Of a stretch of 6,390 bases of DNA, positions 5,329-6,390 are shown one piece after another; within the stretch, counting starts at the first letter, position 1; each line of letters starts with the position of its first letter. The position numbers and the translations under genes were made by a program. Source of the stretch: Methanocellales archaeon (GTDB lineage: Archaea > Halobacteriota > UBA148); NCBI GenBank assembly GCA_013415795.1, contig JAAEEL010000032.1, forward strand, positions 1 through 6,390, given 5' to 3'. The notes under the pieces were generated by a model that searched no databases, was not told where the DNA came from, and saw only the letters and a list, made by a program, of their open reading frames with translations.

Positions 5329-6390
5329 TTGAGCGATCAAAATTCTTTCACAAGAATTGTACTTTTTATCTTGCTAATTGTCTCTCTTTTCGCAATAGCA
5401 TTTGTTCTTGGCAGCTTGCTAGGCTACGATCAGAATGCATGGGTTCAGACAAAAGGTCCTACTAATGGCTTCATCAATTCTCTAGGGATCGATCCGACAA
5501 ATCCAGATATACTTTATGCTACCGACGAAGAAGGCAGAATTTTCAAGACTACTGACAAAGGAAACACTTGGAAAGAAGTCTCTGCAGGCGAGATCATGCA
5601 CACTTTCTCTGACGAGTTAATAGTCAGCCCCCATGACCCAGAAAATATCTGGAGCGTTGATGGTGTGGCTAATGTCTTTGAAACAACGAATGGTGGTTCT
5701 ACATGGAGTCAGATTATCGACCCTTATGGCGATGGCTTTCGATTTGGTTCAGTCTATGCTATTGCTCCCGCTCCATCGGACCCAGATACGATTTACGCGT
5801 TCAAGAACGGCTTTGGCATTTTCAAGAGCATCGATGGAGGAGGTAGTTGGCTCTTCTTGGATCCTTCCGAGGTAGATTATTCCTATAGTATTGCCGTGGA
5901 TCCTACCAATCCCGACATCGTATATAGTGGTTACAATCCCAAACAATCCCAGGACTGGGCGATGGTTCGCCAAACCACCGATGGAGGTGACTCATGGCGG
6001 ACATCACTTATGGTGCCCCATTCCAACGGAATTACCTCGGTAGCCATTGATCCCAACAATCCGGAAACTATTTACGCTGGCAGCAGAGGTGAAGTTGGTG
6101 AGATATATAAGAGCGTTGATAGGGGTAATTCTTGGTCGAAACTTAATGAGCATTTTACCATGTGCACGGTTTGGGGTCAACCGCAGTTGATAGTTGATCC
6201 AAACGATACATCGATCGCTTACGTTGCTACCTGGCTTGGCGGAACATGGAAAACGACAGATGAGGGCGAAACTTGGACGCTGCTTCGGGATGCACCTGTC
6301 TCATCGACTGCCTTAAGCTTGAATCTCGTTAATAGTAATATAATCTATTCTGCGGATCGTACAGAACCGAAACTGTGGAAAACAACCAAT
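5329..6390 (+). CDS. exported/anchored Asp-box (BNR/sortilin-like) beta-propeller protein, 3'-truncated
   Basis: The frame runs open from a TTG at 5329 to the right edge, 354 codons, so the C-terminus is missing. AAGGAG at 5313-5318, ten bases upstream, supports TTG; the only in-frame room before it is closed by TGA at 5308-5310, and no ATG lies in that space. Residues 9-32 (after Arg9) form one hydrophobic segment, IVLFILLIVSLFAIAFVLGSLLG, split here as about 24 residues: a signal peptide or N-terminal anchor. After it come regular repeats with Asp-box motifs: TTDKGNTW (74-81), TTNGGSTW (119-126), SIDGGGSW (167-174), TTDGGDSW (216-223), SVDRGNSW (262-269), TTDEGETW (309-316) and the start of a seventh (KTTN, 351-354), spaced 42-49 residues. 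Each is preceded by a DPxNPxxIYA-like strand. This is the pattern of VPS10/sortilin-type and BNR propellers, which act outside the cell in binding or glycan contexts. No catalytic signature was seen, and the ligand is unknown. Confidence 0.85.
   Translation, partial: MSDQNSFTRIVLFILLIVSLFAIAFVLGSLLGYDQNAWVQTKGPTNGFINSLGIDPTNPDILYATDEEGRIFKTTDKGNTWKEVSAGEIMHTFSDELIVSPHDPENIWSVDGVANVFETTNGGSTWSQIIDPYGDGFRFGSVYAIAPAPSDPDTIYAFKNGFGIFKSIDGGGSWLFLDPSEVDYSYSIAVDPTNPDIVYSGYNPKQSQDWAMVRQTTDGGDSWRTSLMVPHSNGITSVAIDPNNPETIYAGSRGEVGEIYKSVDRGNSWSKLNEHFTMCTVWGQPQLIVDPNDTSIAYVATWLGGTWKTTDEGETWTLLRDAPVSSTALSLNLVNSNIIYSADRTEPKLWKTTN

Noticed and set aside
5633..5973. Open frames at 5633-5875 (+) and 5749-5973 (-)
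   Set aside because: Both overlap the propeller gene in other frames. The repeated Asp-box motifs in the 5329 frame show which one is coding.
1..6390. CRISPR array, tRNA, rRNA, insertion sequence or defence cassette
   Set aside because: No spaced repeats of CRISPR size, no tRNA cloverleaf or rRNA-like stretch, and no transposase or nuclease motifs were seen on either strand. The only tandem repeat is the 5-base tract.

Overview
The window reads as archaeal chromosome, most likely from a methanogen-related euryarchaeote of the Methanosarcinia type. The argininosuccinate synthase closely resembles the methanosarcinal form. The pseudouridine synthase is archaeal in style. Several genes start a fixed distance (about 26-31 bases) below A/T-rich TATA-like boxes with little or no Shine-Dalgarno sequence, the archaeal leaderless layout. 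Oligo-T tracts rather than strong hairpins close the transcription units. The lineage is inferred from remembered protein similarity and promoter style; no search was run.

Layout, left to right. Bases 1-781 (+) hold the C-terminal two thirds or so of an AAA-type ATPase with a winged-helix tail; its P-loop lies off the left edge. A 434-base gap (782-1215) carries opposed T-rich terminator tracts and two tiny overlapping ORFs of doubtful status. truA (- strand) and argG (+) diverge from a short shared promoter region. After argG come a 60-base compound pentanucleotide repeat (TAATA x7 then AAATA x5) and a potentially structured stretch in a 258-base gap. trxB (thioredoxin reductase) and tspO (TspO/MBR membrane protein) follow on the + strand, 46 bases apart, each with its own TATA-like box. 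A 362-base gap (4967-5328) contains T-rich terminator candidates, a promoter with an operator-like inverted repeat, and one or two tiny leader ORFs. The window ends inside a gene for an exported or membrane-anchored Asp-box (BNR/sortilin-like) beta-propeller protein starting at a TTG codon at 5329.

Functionally this is a mixed housekeeping neighbourhood: tRNA modification, arginine biosynthesis, thiol redox control and a tetrapyrrole/stress-linked membrane protein, flanked by an ATPase and a surface protein. Only trxB-tspO suggests a shared theme (redox or stress), and the link is weak. I found no clear new multi-gene system. The best candidates for a second look are the pentanucleotide repeat upstream of trxB, the leader of the propeller gene (operator-like repeat plus small ORFs), and an apparent short deletion near the C-terminus of ArgG.
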